This document shows, in pieces, positions 1 to 6,697 of a DNA stretch of 16,619 nucleotides. Position numbers and translations under genes: made by a program. The notes beneath the pieces were generated by a model. It was not told where the DNA came from. It saw only the letters and a list, made by a program, of their open reading frames with translations, and made no database searches. The stretch is taken from the NCBI GenBank assembly GCA_016285215.1, contig JAEEQI010000037.1:1-16619 (forward strand), read 5' to 3'. Each line of letters starts with the position of its first letter. Position 1 is the stretch's first letter. This stretch comes from Bacteroidales bacterium. Lineage in GTDB: Bacteria > Bacteroidota > Bacteroidia > Bacteroidales > UBA932.

Positions 1-317
1 CAGAAGAACAGAAATTTGAACTGGTTATCTGCATTGTCAATGCAGGATTCACTCAAGTAGTGGTGGAAGCCGCCCGCAAGGCCGGTGCCCGCGGAGGCAG
101 TATCATCCGTGGCCGCGGTACGGCCAACCCCGAGGCCGAAGAATTCTTTGGTGTAACCATCCAGCCCGACAAAGAGATTGTCCTCACCCTGGTACCCTCC
201 GAGATCAAGGACGAGGTTCTGAAAACCATCTACCAGGAAAGCGGCATTTCCAAGGATGGCCAGGGCATAGCCTTCACCGTCCCGGTAGAACGGGCCACAG
301 CCATCCGCACGGAATAA
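1..317 (+). CDS. P-II family nitrogen-regulator-like protein, C-terminal part (5' end outside window)
   Basis: The reading frame is open from the left edge: codons from position 3 read EEQKFELVICIVNAGF before joining a GTG at 60, so the gene starts upstream of the window and the GTG is internal. The glycine/arginine stretch GARGGSIIRGRG, a following variable loop, and the C-terminal VPVERATAIRTE resemble the P-II fold, whose end is typically VPVE...IRTG. P-II proteins are small trimeric sensors of nucleotides and 2-oxoglutarate that control transporters or enzymes of nitrogen metabolism. The region corresponding to the T-loop is short and lacks the Tyr that is uridylylated in enterobacterial GlnB, so it is more likely one of the divergent P-II-like proteins than GlnB/GlnK. 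In other genomes such proteins can sit beside DUF1538 membrane proteins; whether that holds here lies outside the window. It converges on the nucleobase operon. Confidence 0.8.
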   Translation, partial: EEQKFELVICIVNAGFTQVVVEAARKAGARGGSIIRGRGTANPEAEEFFGVTIQPDKEIVLTLVPSEIKDEVLKTIYQESGISKDGQGIAFTVPVERATAIRTE

Positions 318-318
318 A

Positions 319-353
319 AAAATCCCTGGCCGATCGGTCAGGGATTTTCTTTT
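319..353. terminator. Bidirectional intrinsic terminator
   Basis: A 13-bp stem (319-331 paired with 336-348, one G-T wobble) closes a GATC loop. On the plus strand the hairpin runs into TTTTCTTTT, ending the P-II-like gene. On the minus strand it is followed by seven T residues (complement of 316-322), ending the nucleobase operon whose last stop is at 365. It lies exactly between two convergent genes. Confidence 0.93.
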
Positions 354-364
354 ATGAGTGTATC

Positions 365-1696
365 TTAGATAAAGAGATACTTGCAGATGAACAGGATGGC
401 CAGGACCCACATAGTGGGATTGACTTCCTTGAACTTGCCGGCCACCGCGTGGGTGAACACGTAGGAGATCACACCAATGAGGATACCGTCGGAGATGCTG
501 TAGCAAAGCGGCATCATAATGATGGTAAGGAAGGCGGGGATGGCTTTGCAGTAGTTATCCCAGTGGATGCGCTTGATGGAAGGCATCATCATCACGCCCA
601 CGATGATGAGGGCGGGAGCGGTGGCTGCGCTGGGGATGGACAGGAACAGCGGGCTCAGGAACAGGGCCAGGGCAAAGCAGATGGCCGTGGAGAAGGCGGT
701 AAGACCGGTACGGCCACCCTCACCCACGCCGGCGGCGCTTTCTACATAAGTGGTGGTGGTGGAAGTACCCAGGCAGGCGCCAAACACGGTAGCGATGGAA
801 TCGGCCAGGAACATCTTGTCAATGTCGGGAACGTTGTCGCGGGGACCGTCTTCGGGGATAAGGCCGGCGCCCTGGTGCACACCGATGAGGGTGCCCATAG
901 TGTCGAACATATCGATGAACAGGAAGGTGAACACCACAACCAGCATATCAAAGCTCAGGACATTGTGCCACTCAAACTTGCAGAAGATGGGTTCCACGGA
1001 GTGCGGAAGGGCCACAAAACCGCCCAGCTTGGTAATGGCTTCGCCGGTGTTGGGATCCTTGATCACCAGACCCAGGGCGGTGGTGATGAGGATACCCCAG
1101 AGGATACCGCCACGGATCTTGGCCATAACCAGACCGGAAGTGATGAGGAGGCCAATCATAGCCAGCATAGCCGTGCCCTTGGTAATCTCACCCAGGCCCA
1201 CCAGCGTGGAGTCATTGTGCACGATGATACCGGCGTTCTGCATACCGATGAAGGCAATGAACAGGCCGATACCGGCACCGATGGACTTCTTAAGGGTACC
1301 GGGGATGGAGTTGAGCAGCCAGCTGCGGATCTTGGTCACTGTAAGGATGATGAACAGGATACCTTCCAGCAGAACGGCCGTAAGGGCAAACTGCCAGGTG
1401 TAACCCATACCCATACAAACGGTGAACACAAAGAAGGCATTCAGGCCCATACCGGGGGCCAGGGCGAACGGCTTCTTGGCATAGAGGGCCATCACCAGCG
1501 TACCCAGGATGGCAGCCAGGGCGGTAGCGGTAAATACCGAACCGGCAGGCATGCCCGGAAGGGCGCTGAAGATGCTGGGATTGACGGCCAGGATGTAGGC
1601 CATAGTGAGGAAAGTGGTAATGCCCGCCAGAATCTCTGTGCGGACATTATTCACCTTCGAATCAAAACCAAAAAGTTTTTCAAACGCAGGCTTCAT
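365..1696 (-). CDS. NCS2 family purine permease (AzgA/GhxP/AdeP type)
   Basis: This is a 443-residue polytopic inner-membrane protein, the usual length for the AzgA-like branch of nucleobase-cation symporter 2. Diagnostic segments are the N-terminal TEILAGITTFLTMAYI, the APGMGLNAFF motif at residues 80-89, FIDMFDTMGTLIGV in the middle, and GTSTTTTYVESAAGVGEGG followed by RTGLTA in the re-entrant TM10 region. Proteins of this branch import adenine, guanine or hypoxanthine by proton symport; which base is preferred cannot be read from the sequence. It starts at an ATG 20 nt after the stop of the barrel gene and is the last gene of a three-gene operon with a uracil permease. The bidirectional terminator follows about 12 nt after the stop. 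Confidence 0.93.
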   Translation of the reverse strand: MKPAFEKLFGFDSKVNNVRTEILAGITTFLTMAYILAVNPSIFSALPGMPAGSVFTATALAAILGTLVMALYAKKPFALAPGMGLNAFFVFTVCMGMGYTWQFALTAVLLEGILFIILTVTKIRSWLLNSIPGTLKKSIGAGIGLFIAFIGMQNAGIIVHNDSTLVGLGEITKGTAMLAMIGLLITSGLVMAKIRGGILWGILITTALGLVIKDPNTGEAITKLGGFVALPHSVEPIFCKFEWHNVLSFDMLVVVFTFLFIDMFDTMGTLIGVHQGAGLIPEDGPRDNVPDIDKMFLADSIATVFGACLGTSTTTTYVESAAGVGEGGRTGLTAFSTAICFALALFLSPLFLSIPSAATAPALIIVGVMMMPSIKRIHWDNYCKAIPAFLTIIMMPLCYSISDGILIGVISYVFTHAVAGKFKEVNPTMWVLAILFICKYLFI

Positions 1697-1716
1697 AGTT
1701 TATTGAATAGGTTAGT

Positions 1717-2466
1717 TTAGAAGACCCACTTGATACCGGCGCAGGGACGTACCCAGAAGCCCTTGGCAGAGCCAAAGTCGTAGCTGAGTTCTACCTCACC
1801 GCCAATGTTGAAGTTAGGAACGCCGAAGTGCTGACCCACGTTGTACCAGAGCTGGGGCTCGGAGATGAACACCACGTGGGAGGAAGCACCCACGAGGGGT
1901 CCTTTGTGGTCGTTGTAGAGGGTGTGATCTTCCCACCAGAAATCGGCAAAGCCGCTGAAGCGGAGGCCCTTGGCGCCAAAGAGATCCTGCAAACCCCAAA
2001 CGAAGGTGAACTGCATAGGAACCTTGCTCACGCCCTGGAAGATCTTCTTGTAGAGCACCTTGAAGTTGAAGGTGTTCTTGAAGTCGGAGGAGTGTACAAA
2101 GTAGTCTACACCGGCCAGGAGGGCATGGTTGATGTAGTAGTTCTTGTAAACACCGCCGTTGTACTCTACCTGCAGGCTGAAGCCGTTGAGGACAGGAACA
2201 TTCTGCCAGAAGTTGAAGCAACGGGCCAACTCCACATAGGTACCGGTGATGGCCTTGACGCCTTCATTGGACTTGTGATTAAAGTCGTGGTCCACAAAGA
2301 AGAAGGTATTTCCCCAATTGTCATTGTAGAAACCTTCGATGGTGGTGGTAACCTGCTTGCGGTCGCTACCAAAATCGTAGAAGACCTGGATGTTGGTCTG
2401 GGCCTTGGCCAGCTGGCCAAAAGCAAGCGTTGCAACAGCAACGGCAAGGATAGTTTTCTTGGTCAT
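1717..2466 (-). CDS. DUF5020/Tsx-like outer-membrane beta-barrel protein
   Basis: The protein has 249 residues. Translation is placed at the ATG at 2466, because the next residues (MTKKTILAVAVATLAFG...AKA-Q) form a clean signal peptide with cleavage after residue 22; an in-frame ATG at 2595 would start inside the uracil permease gene and put 43 non-signal residues in front. The mature part alternates aromatic and polar residues, includes GNTFFFVDHDF, and ends in WVF, the terminal Phe expected of an outer-membrane barrel. The pattern recalls DUF5020 proteins and the nucleoside channel Tsx. It lies between a uracil permease (34 nt upstream) and a purine permease (20 nt downstream), which suggests a channel that lets nucleosides or nucleobases through the outer membrane. 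Barrel and location are well supported; the substrate is inferred from context. Confidence 0.8.
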   Translation of the reverse strand: MTKKTILAVAVATLAFGQLAKAQTNIQVFYDFGSDRKQVTTTIEGFYNDNWGNTFFFVDHDFNHKSNEGVKAITGTYVELARCFNFWQNVPVLNGFSLQVEYNGGVYKNYYINHALLAGVDYFVHSSDFKNTFNFKVLYKKIFQGVSKVPMQFTFVWGLQDLFGAKGLRFSGFADFWWEDHTLYNDHKGPLVGASSHVVFISEPQLWYNVGQHFGVPNFNIGGEVELSYDFGSAKGFWVRPCAGIKWVF

Positions 2467-2500
2467 AAAACGTAGTTTATGGTTTAGATATTTAAATAGG

Positions 2501-3853
2501 TTATTTTCTGAGGGAAGGATTGATCTCAAAGTCAACGGCCTTGTCACCGTCGTCGTTGGAGCCAAACTCGTAGTCCTTGCCGGGCAGCACGGCATTGAGG
2601 ATCACGCCCACGAGGGCAGCCACGGCCAGACCGCTGAGGGTGGTGAAGCCCACGGAAACGGCGTCGTTGGCGCCGTACTTGATACCGATGGCCAGAACCA
2701 GGATGAGGGCCATCACAATCACGTTGCGGCTCTTGGTAAAGTCTACGTGGTTCTCCACAATGTTACGGACACCCACGGCCGAAATCATACCGTACAGCAC
2801 CAGGGAAACACCTCCGATGGTAGCGGCGGGCATACAGCTGATGAGGGCACTGAACTTGGGGCAGAAGCTGAGAACGATAGCAAAGCAGGCGGCTACGCGG
2901 ATCACGAAGGGATCGTAGACCTTGGTGATGTTGAGCACGCCAGTGTTTTCTCCATATGTGGTATTAGCGGGAGCGCCAAAAAGGGAAGCCAGCATAGTGG
3001 CCAGGCCGTCGCCCATCAGGGTGCGGTGCAGACCCGGATCTTCCAGATAATTGATGCCGGTAGTGGAAGAGATGGCGCACATATCACCGATATGCTCCAT
3101 AACCGTAGCCAGGGAAATGGGCACGATGGCAATGATGGCACTCAGTACCAGACCCCAGTTGGGATTGGCAAACACGTGGAAGGCGGTGTTTTCCCATTTG
3201 AAGGGGACGCCCACCCACGCAGCTTCCTTAACGGCAGAGAAGTCGCAAAGGCCGAAGCAGGCAGCTACCAGATAGGAACCCAGCACGCCCAGCAGGATGG
3301 GGATGATCTTGATCATCTTTCGGCCCCAGATGTTGCAGACGATGATGATGAAGATGGCCAGGATGGCAATCCACCAGTTCTGGTTGCAATTCTGGATGGC
3401 GCTGCCGGACAGAGTAAGGCCGATGGCGATGATGATGGGACCCGTCACGATGGGAGGGAAGAAACGCATCACCTTTCTGGCGCCGTAAGCAGCGAACAGA
3501 CCTGCCAGGATGAAATAAATAATGCCTGCCGAGAATACTCCGATGCAGGCATAAGGCAATGATTCCGTGACGCTGAGACCTTGGGCTTCACCCATAGAGA
3601 CTATGGCTGCATAGCCGCCGAGGAAAGCGAAGGACGAGCCCAGAAACGCCGGGACCTTCATCTTGGTTAAGAGGTGGAAAACGAGGGTACCGACACCTGC
3701 GAAAAGCAGGGTGGCGCTCATAGAGAGACCGGTAATCACCGGAACCAGAACGGTGGCTCCGAACATGGCGAACATGTGCTGGAGGCCGAGGGTAAGCACC
3801 TTGCCCTTTCCTAACTGGCGGGCATCATAGATAGCTTGCTGATTCTGAGTCAT
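2501..3853 (-). CDS. uraA: Uracil permease (NCS2 family, UraA type)
   Basis: This is a 450-residue inner-membrane transporter. The start is the ATG at 3853 (MTQNQQAIYD), about 45 nt after the predicted transcription start; an in-frame ATG at 3907 overlaps the promoter and adds 18 atypical residues. QHMFAMFGATVLVP near residues 25-38 is the NCS2 N-terminal signature. The substrate-site motifs are VMEHIGDM with Glu253 and His254, and NTTYGENTGV with Glu302. These two glutamates are 49 residues apart, as are the uracil-binding Glu241 and Glu290 of E. coli UraA, which supports uracil rather than xanthine as the substrate. The tail from residue 425 is acidic and cytoplasmic. It is first in an operon with a Tsx-like barrel and a purine permease, so it probably serves pyrimidine salvage by proton-coupled uptake. 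Confidence 0.93.
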   Translation of the reverse strand: MTQNQQAIYDARQLGKGKVLTLGLQHMFAMFGATVLVPVITGLSMSATLLFAGVGTLVFHLLTKMKVPAFLGSSFAFLGGYAAIVSMGEAQGLSVTESLPYACIGVFSAGIIYFILAGLFAAYGARKVMRFFPPIVTGPIIIAIGLTLSGSAIQNCNQNWWIAILAIFIIIVCNIWGRKMIKIIPILLGVLGSYLVAACFGLCDFSAVKEAAWVGVPFKWENTAFHVFANPNWGLVLSAIIAIVPISLATVMEHIGDMCAISSTTGINYLEDPGLHRTLMGDGLATMLASLFGAPANTTYGENTGVLNITKVYDPFVIRVAACFAIVLSFCPKFSALISCMPAATIGGVSLVLYGMISAVGVRNIVENHVDFTKSRNVIVMALILVLAIGIKYGANDAVSVGFTTLSGLAVAALVGVILNAVLPGKDYEFGSNDDGDKAVDFEINPSLRK

Positions 3854-3860
3854 ATAATAT

Positions 3861-3938
3861 GGTTTGTAATAAATTTCCAACCACACTGGCCTATTATGAC
3901 CGCACAAAGGTAGTTATTAAGAAATTTTATTACAAGCC
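3861..3938. repeat. Imperfect inverted repeat flanking the uracil-permease promoter
   Basis: GGTTTGTAATAAATTTCC at 3861-3878 is matched, in inverted orientation and with one mismatch and one 1-nt indel, by GAAATTTTATTACAAGCC at 3921-3938. The core TTGTAATAAA is identical in both arms. One arm covers the -33 element and the other lies in the leader just before the start codon, 42 nt apart. The upstream arm should not be transcribed, so a paired DNA-binding site is more plausible than an RNA hairpin. The arms are AT-rich, so chance similarity is possible. Confidence 0.4.
3905..3935 (-). promoter_or_regulatory. Bacteroidota-type promoter of the nucleobase operon
   Basis: Read on the minus strand, TACCTTTG (3912-3905) matches the Bacteroidota -7 consensus TAnnTTTG exactly. 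A TTG (3935-3933) stands 20 nt upstream, in keeping with the -33 element. Transcription would start near 3898, leaving a leader of about 45 nt before the uracil permease ATG. Confidence 0.7.
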
Positions 3939-3976
3939 ATCCAAGGACTTTTTTCTAAACAAAGTTATGAACAAAG

Positions 3977-3997
3977 ACCCCCGGTCGGGCCGGGGGT
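3977..3997 (-). terminator. Terminator of the exopolysaccharide-type operon
   Basis: A perfect 8-bp GC-rich stem (ACCCCCGG at 3977-3984 with CCGGGGGT at 3990-3997) encloses a 5-nt loop. On the minus strand it begins 8 nt after the stop of the DUF1573 gene and is followed by CTTTGTT, a weak T tract. It separates the five-gene operon from the promoter of the nucleobase operon. Confidence 0.75.
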
Positions 3998-4004
3998 GAC
4001 GATT

Positions 4005-4508
4005 CTATCGATCTACGTAGTAGCCCATAGCTACCTCGGAGCCGGTTTCTTCCAGGAACTTGTTCAGGCGGCGGGCGCTTTCCTCCTTGTCGTACATTTC
4101 TTCGTAGTCGTGGTGGTACGAGGCATCCGGCACCACGTTCACGTCAAAGCGGAGTTCTGCCATCCCGCTGGGCGAGATATTGCCCCAGAAACGGATGGCG
4201 TGCTCTACCTTGCCCACGTTCTTGCGGCTGTCGTACTTGAGAGTCACCATCATAGAACGCTCCGGGGGTACCACCATTTCGTGGTCACTTTCCAGGATAA
4301 TGCAGCCGCAGGAAGGCTGGATATCCCGGATTACAAGCGGCACCTTTCCCTTGTTGGAGAGACGGATCATAACCGACAGCTCCTGTCCCTGCAGAATGGG
4401 ATAGTAGTGGCGCACAGGGTCTTTGATTTCCACGGTGGTGTACTGCACCTTGCGGGAGCAGCCCACCAGCGCTACCAGCGCTATCAGAAGCAGGAGGACA
4501 CGTTTCAT
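4005..4508 (-). CDS. DUF1573 domain lipoprotein
   Basis: The protein has 167 residues. MKRVLLLLIALVALVGC is a short lipoprotein signal peptide with lipobox LVGC, so Cys17 should be lipidated. Residues 25-130 form an immunoglobulin-like domain of the DUF1573 type: a GQELSVMIRLSNKGKVPL strand pair, then IQPSCGCI with Cys67 and Cys69, which is the family hallmark (S/P-C-G/S-C), then VPPERSMMVTLKYDS. DUF1573 proteins are common in Bacteroidota envelopes and no biochemical role is established. The C-terminal 35 residues are charged and outside the domain. Its ATG shares one base with the stop of the DUF4838 gene (TAATG), so the two are translationally coupled and it is the last gene of the operon. 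A structural or adaptor role in the envelope complex is an inference. Confidence 0.85.
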   Translation of the reverse strand: MKRVLLLLIALVALVGCSRKVQYTTVEIKDPVRHYYPILQGQELSVMIRLSNKGKVPLVIRDIQPSCGCIILESDHEMVVPPERSMMVTLKYDSRKNVGKVEHAIRFWGNISPSGMAELRFDVNVVPDASYHHDYEEMYDKEESARRLNKFLEETGSEVAMGYYVDR

Positions 4509-6697
4509 TATTCGAAATAGATTTCGTCAATACCTACGTTACGGGTGTGAGAGGGGACAAAGTGCATCTCCACCACCTCCGGGCGGCCAAATCCCACGGC
4601 GCCCTTGAACACCACCTTCTCCCCTTCATCCACATAGTCCACCAGGCCTTCACGGCGAAGAACGCCTATACTCCGGCCATCGGCCCAAATCTCCACCGAC
4701 TTGGGCGGAGCCATACGGTGGCGCTCGCTGTTGAGGAAGGAGATGGTGAATTCACCGGACTGGCCCGACAGGACATCGGCCGGAAGTTCTATTACAAGGT
4801 CTTTCTGGGGATAGATCTGCCAGCCCCAGTGGTAGTTCTGCGAGATACCCGCCACGGCGTCCGTGAGCTTGGTGGTTTTCTCGGAACCGCCGTCATAACG
4901 GACGGTAAGCGGCTGCCGCAGTAACATATCGTTGTTCCAGGCACCGCTGGCCAGCCACAGTTCCACCTCGTTCTCATAGTCGGCCACATACACACCTTGC
5001 TCGTTCACGCGGTCCATATGGTCCATAGCGGCATTCTCGTTGCTGGTAAGGATCCAGAGGTCGTCTTCCGGGGTCATAATCTTGAGGTCTTCCACGGCCG
5101 ACCATACCTCGGGCTTCACCACCCACTCGTCACCCACCAGCTCGGCAAAGCCGCCGGAGCCCAGGCCGTGAATGCGGCACATCTCCAGGAAGGAGAAGCT
5201 CACAAACTGACGCGTCTTTTCATAGAGGACACGCTCACGATGGGTCATTTCCATAGCGCTGGCGCGCAGGAATACGGAATAGAACTCGCGGAAGTCCTTC
5301 TCAAAGAGGTAGGAACGCAGTGATTCCTCCATACCGCCGTACATCGGGAGCTCGGAGCCGCTCTTGCGGGCATGCTGCTCCATAGACATTACCACGGAGG
5401 CATAGAACTGGCCCACGTTGGGCATAGCATCCTGGTAGTATTCCTTTACAAGACGGTCAATATCGGCATCGGGGTTGATGAGCAGATGGGCCAGCACAAA
5501 GGAGTACATCTCCTGCTGCATGGAATAGAAGTAGCCGGAACCATTGAGGAACAGGCCCTTCACTCCCCTCTTGCGGTACTGGCGGAAGCGTTCCTGCATC
5601 ACATACAGGATGGGATAAGGAGTGAGATAGTCGTCAAAGTTGGAGACGTAGTCCCAGATATAGACATTGTCCGTGAGCGCCTGCCACTGCTCCAGCTCGT
5701 GGAAGAACTTCTGGCTGCGCTCGTCCTGGGAATTCCAGTTACGGGGATAATCGATGGCCGAAAGGAACACGCCCACATTGTGAGCCAGATGGTGGTCCGG
5801 GAGGGACTTGGTGGTGGAATAACCCGGAATAAAGAAGGTATGGGCCGGGAAACGGGCCGCCAGGCGCTCCACAAACTGAACCACGGCCGGCGTGGCGTTG
5901 GTCTTGGTGTTACCGGCCGTCTCGCAGCGGCGGCACAGGCACACCCAGTCGTTATCGGCAGGGCCTATGGTCATACGGTAAGGGACCTTGGAGCCGTCAC
6001 CATACTGGTCCATAATGTACTTTTCCGTGAGGTCCAGGAGCTTGTCGGAGGAGAAGCAGAACTGGTTCTGGTGCACCACGCCGTCGGCTCCGCGGGCAAA
6101 GAGTTCCTGGTCCATATTCTGGTAACCGAAGGAGAGGTCACCGTTACTGCCCAGCACGCGCGACAGATTGTGTCCCCAGATGCCCCAGTCCACCTCCAGA
6201 TTGTTCAGGGCCAGCAGATAGGTCATATCTATGTTCTGGTTGGTGGGCATATAGATGTCACGGTATTCGAACGGGAAGGTTACCACGGTGTCGCGGCCAC
6301 TCAGCAGCAGCGGCGGGAGGTCTTCCGTGCTGATTCCCTTGTCTTCGCGGCCGGCCATCTTGATAAACTGATACACCAGCCAGATCATCGTACGCTCGTC
6401 CTTGGCGCGGAGGTCGTAACCGCCGCCCGGCAAACGGGAAAAGCCAAAATCTCCTCCAAAATCATCGGCCACGTGGATGCTCACTTCCACTCCCTCGCGG
6501 TCCAGGATGTTGGACTCGCAGCGGCGCTGGAGGTGCTTCTTGAGGTAGTCGCTCATCTTGGCATCCAGGGCACGCCCCTGCACGTCGGGGTGGATATAGT
6601 AGGTGTGGACGGCTTCCGAGCCGCGCACCAGGTTGCTGCACGAGATGGCGAGGACGCAGGCGACCAGCAGATTAGAAAGATATCGAAAGAGAGACAT
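4508..6697 (-). CDS. DUF4838 domain protein, secreted glycoside-hydrolase-like
   Basis: The protein has 729 residues. A hydrophobic leader (residues 8-20) marks export; Cys20 in LAISC could be lipidated, otherwise cleavage near VRG-S is likely. Residues 30-115 resemble the small N-terminal domain found before GH20/GH67-like barrels. Residues 150-440 fit DUF4838: YMPTNQNIDMTYLLALN, then MTIGPADNDWVCLCRRC with Cys253, Cys255 and Cys258 at the place of the family's nDgg..C.C..C stretch, then NVYIWDYVSNFDDYLTPYP at 344-362. DUF4838 proteins are thought to be carbohydrate-active TIM barrels, but a catalytic pair cannot be assigned here. Residues 575-729 look like a beta-sandwich ending RNVGIDEIYFE, as in galactose-binding/discoidin modules. 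The ATG lies 26 nt inside the outer-membrane gene. By position it parallels PgaB, whose C-terminal domain is a hydrolase, but no deacetylase domain is present. Confidence 0.83.
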   Translation of the reverse strand: MSLFRYLSNLLVACVLAISCSNLVRGSEAVHTYYIHPDVQGRALDAKMSDYLKKHLQRRCESNILDREGVEVSIHVADDFGGDFGFSRLPGGGYDLRAKDERTMIWLVYQFIKMAGREDKGISTEDLPPLLLSGRDTVVTFPFEYRDIYMPTNQNIDMTYLLALNNLEVDWGIWGHNLSRVLGSNGDLSFGYQNMDQELFARGADGVVHQNQFCFSSDKLLDLTEKYIMDQYGDGSKVPYRMTIGPADNDWVCLCRRCETAGNTKTNATPAVVQFVERLAARFPAHTFFIPGYSTTKSLPDHHLAHNVGVFLSAIDYPRNWNSQDERSQKFFHELEQWQALTDNVYIWDYVSNFDDYLTPYPILYVMQERFRQYRKRGVKGLFLNGSGYFYSMQQEMYSFVLAHLLINPDADIDRLVKEYYQDAMPNVGQFYASVVMSMEQHARKSGSELPMYGGMEESLRSYLFEKDFREFYSVFLRASAMEMTHRERVLYEKTRQFVSFSFLEMCRIHGLGSGGFAELVGDEWVVKPEVWSAVEDLKIMTPEDDLWILTSNENAAMDHMDRVNEQGVYVADYENEVELWLASGAWNNDMLLRQPLTVRYDGGSEKTTKLTDAVAGISQNYHWGWQIYPQKDLVIELPADVLSGQSGEFTISFLNSERHRMAPPKSVEIWADGRSIGVLRREGLVDYVDEGEKVVFKGAVGFGRPEVVEMHFVPSHTRNVGIDEIYFE

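Noticed and set aside
449..1720. 423-codon plus-strand open frame opposite the purine permease
   Set aside because: It is antisense to a clear transporter gene. Its translation is His/Gly/Asp-rich low complexity with no family likeness, a by-product of the codon use of the real gene.
2467..2595. N-terminal extension of the DUF5020 barrel gene to an ATG at 2595
   Set aside because: It would overlap the uracil permease by 95 nt and bury the signal peptide 43 residues inside.
2390..3562. 390-codon plus-strand open frame opposite the uracil permease
   Set aside because: It is an antisense shadow with the same His/Gly/Asp-rich composition; the minus strand carries a full-length, motif-complete permease.
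3854..3907. Upstream start of the uracil permease at 3907
   Set aside because: It overlaps the -7 promoter element at 3905-3912 and adds residues not typical of NCS2 proteins.
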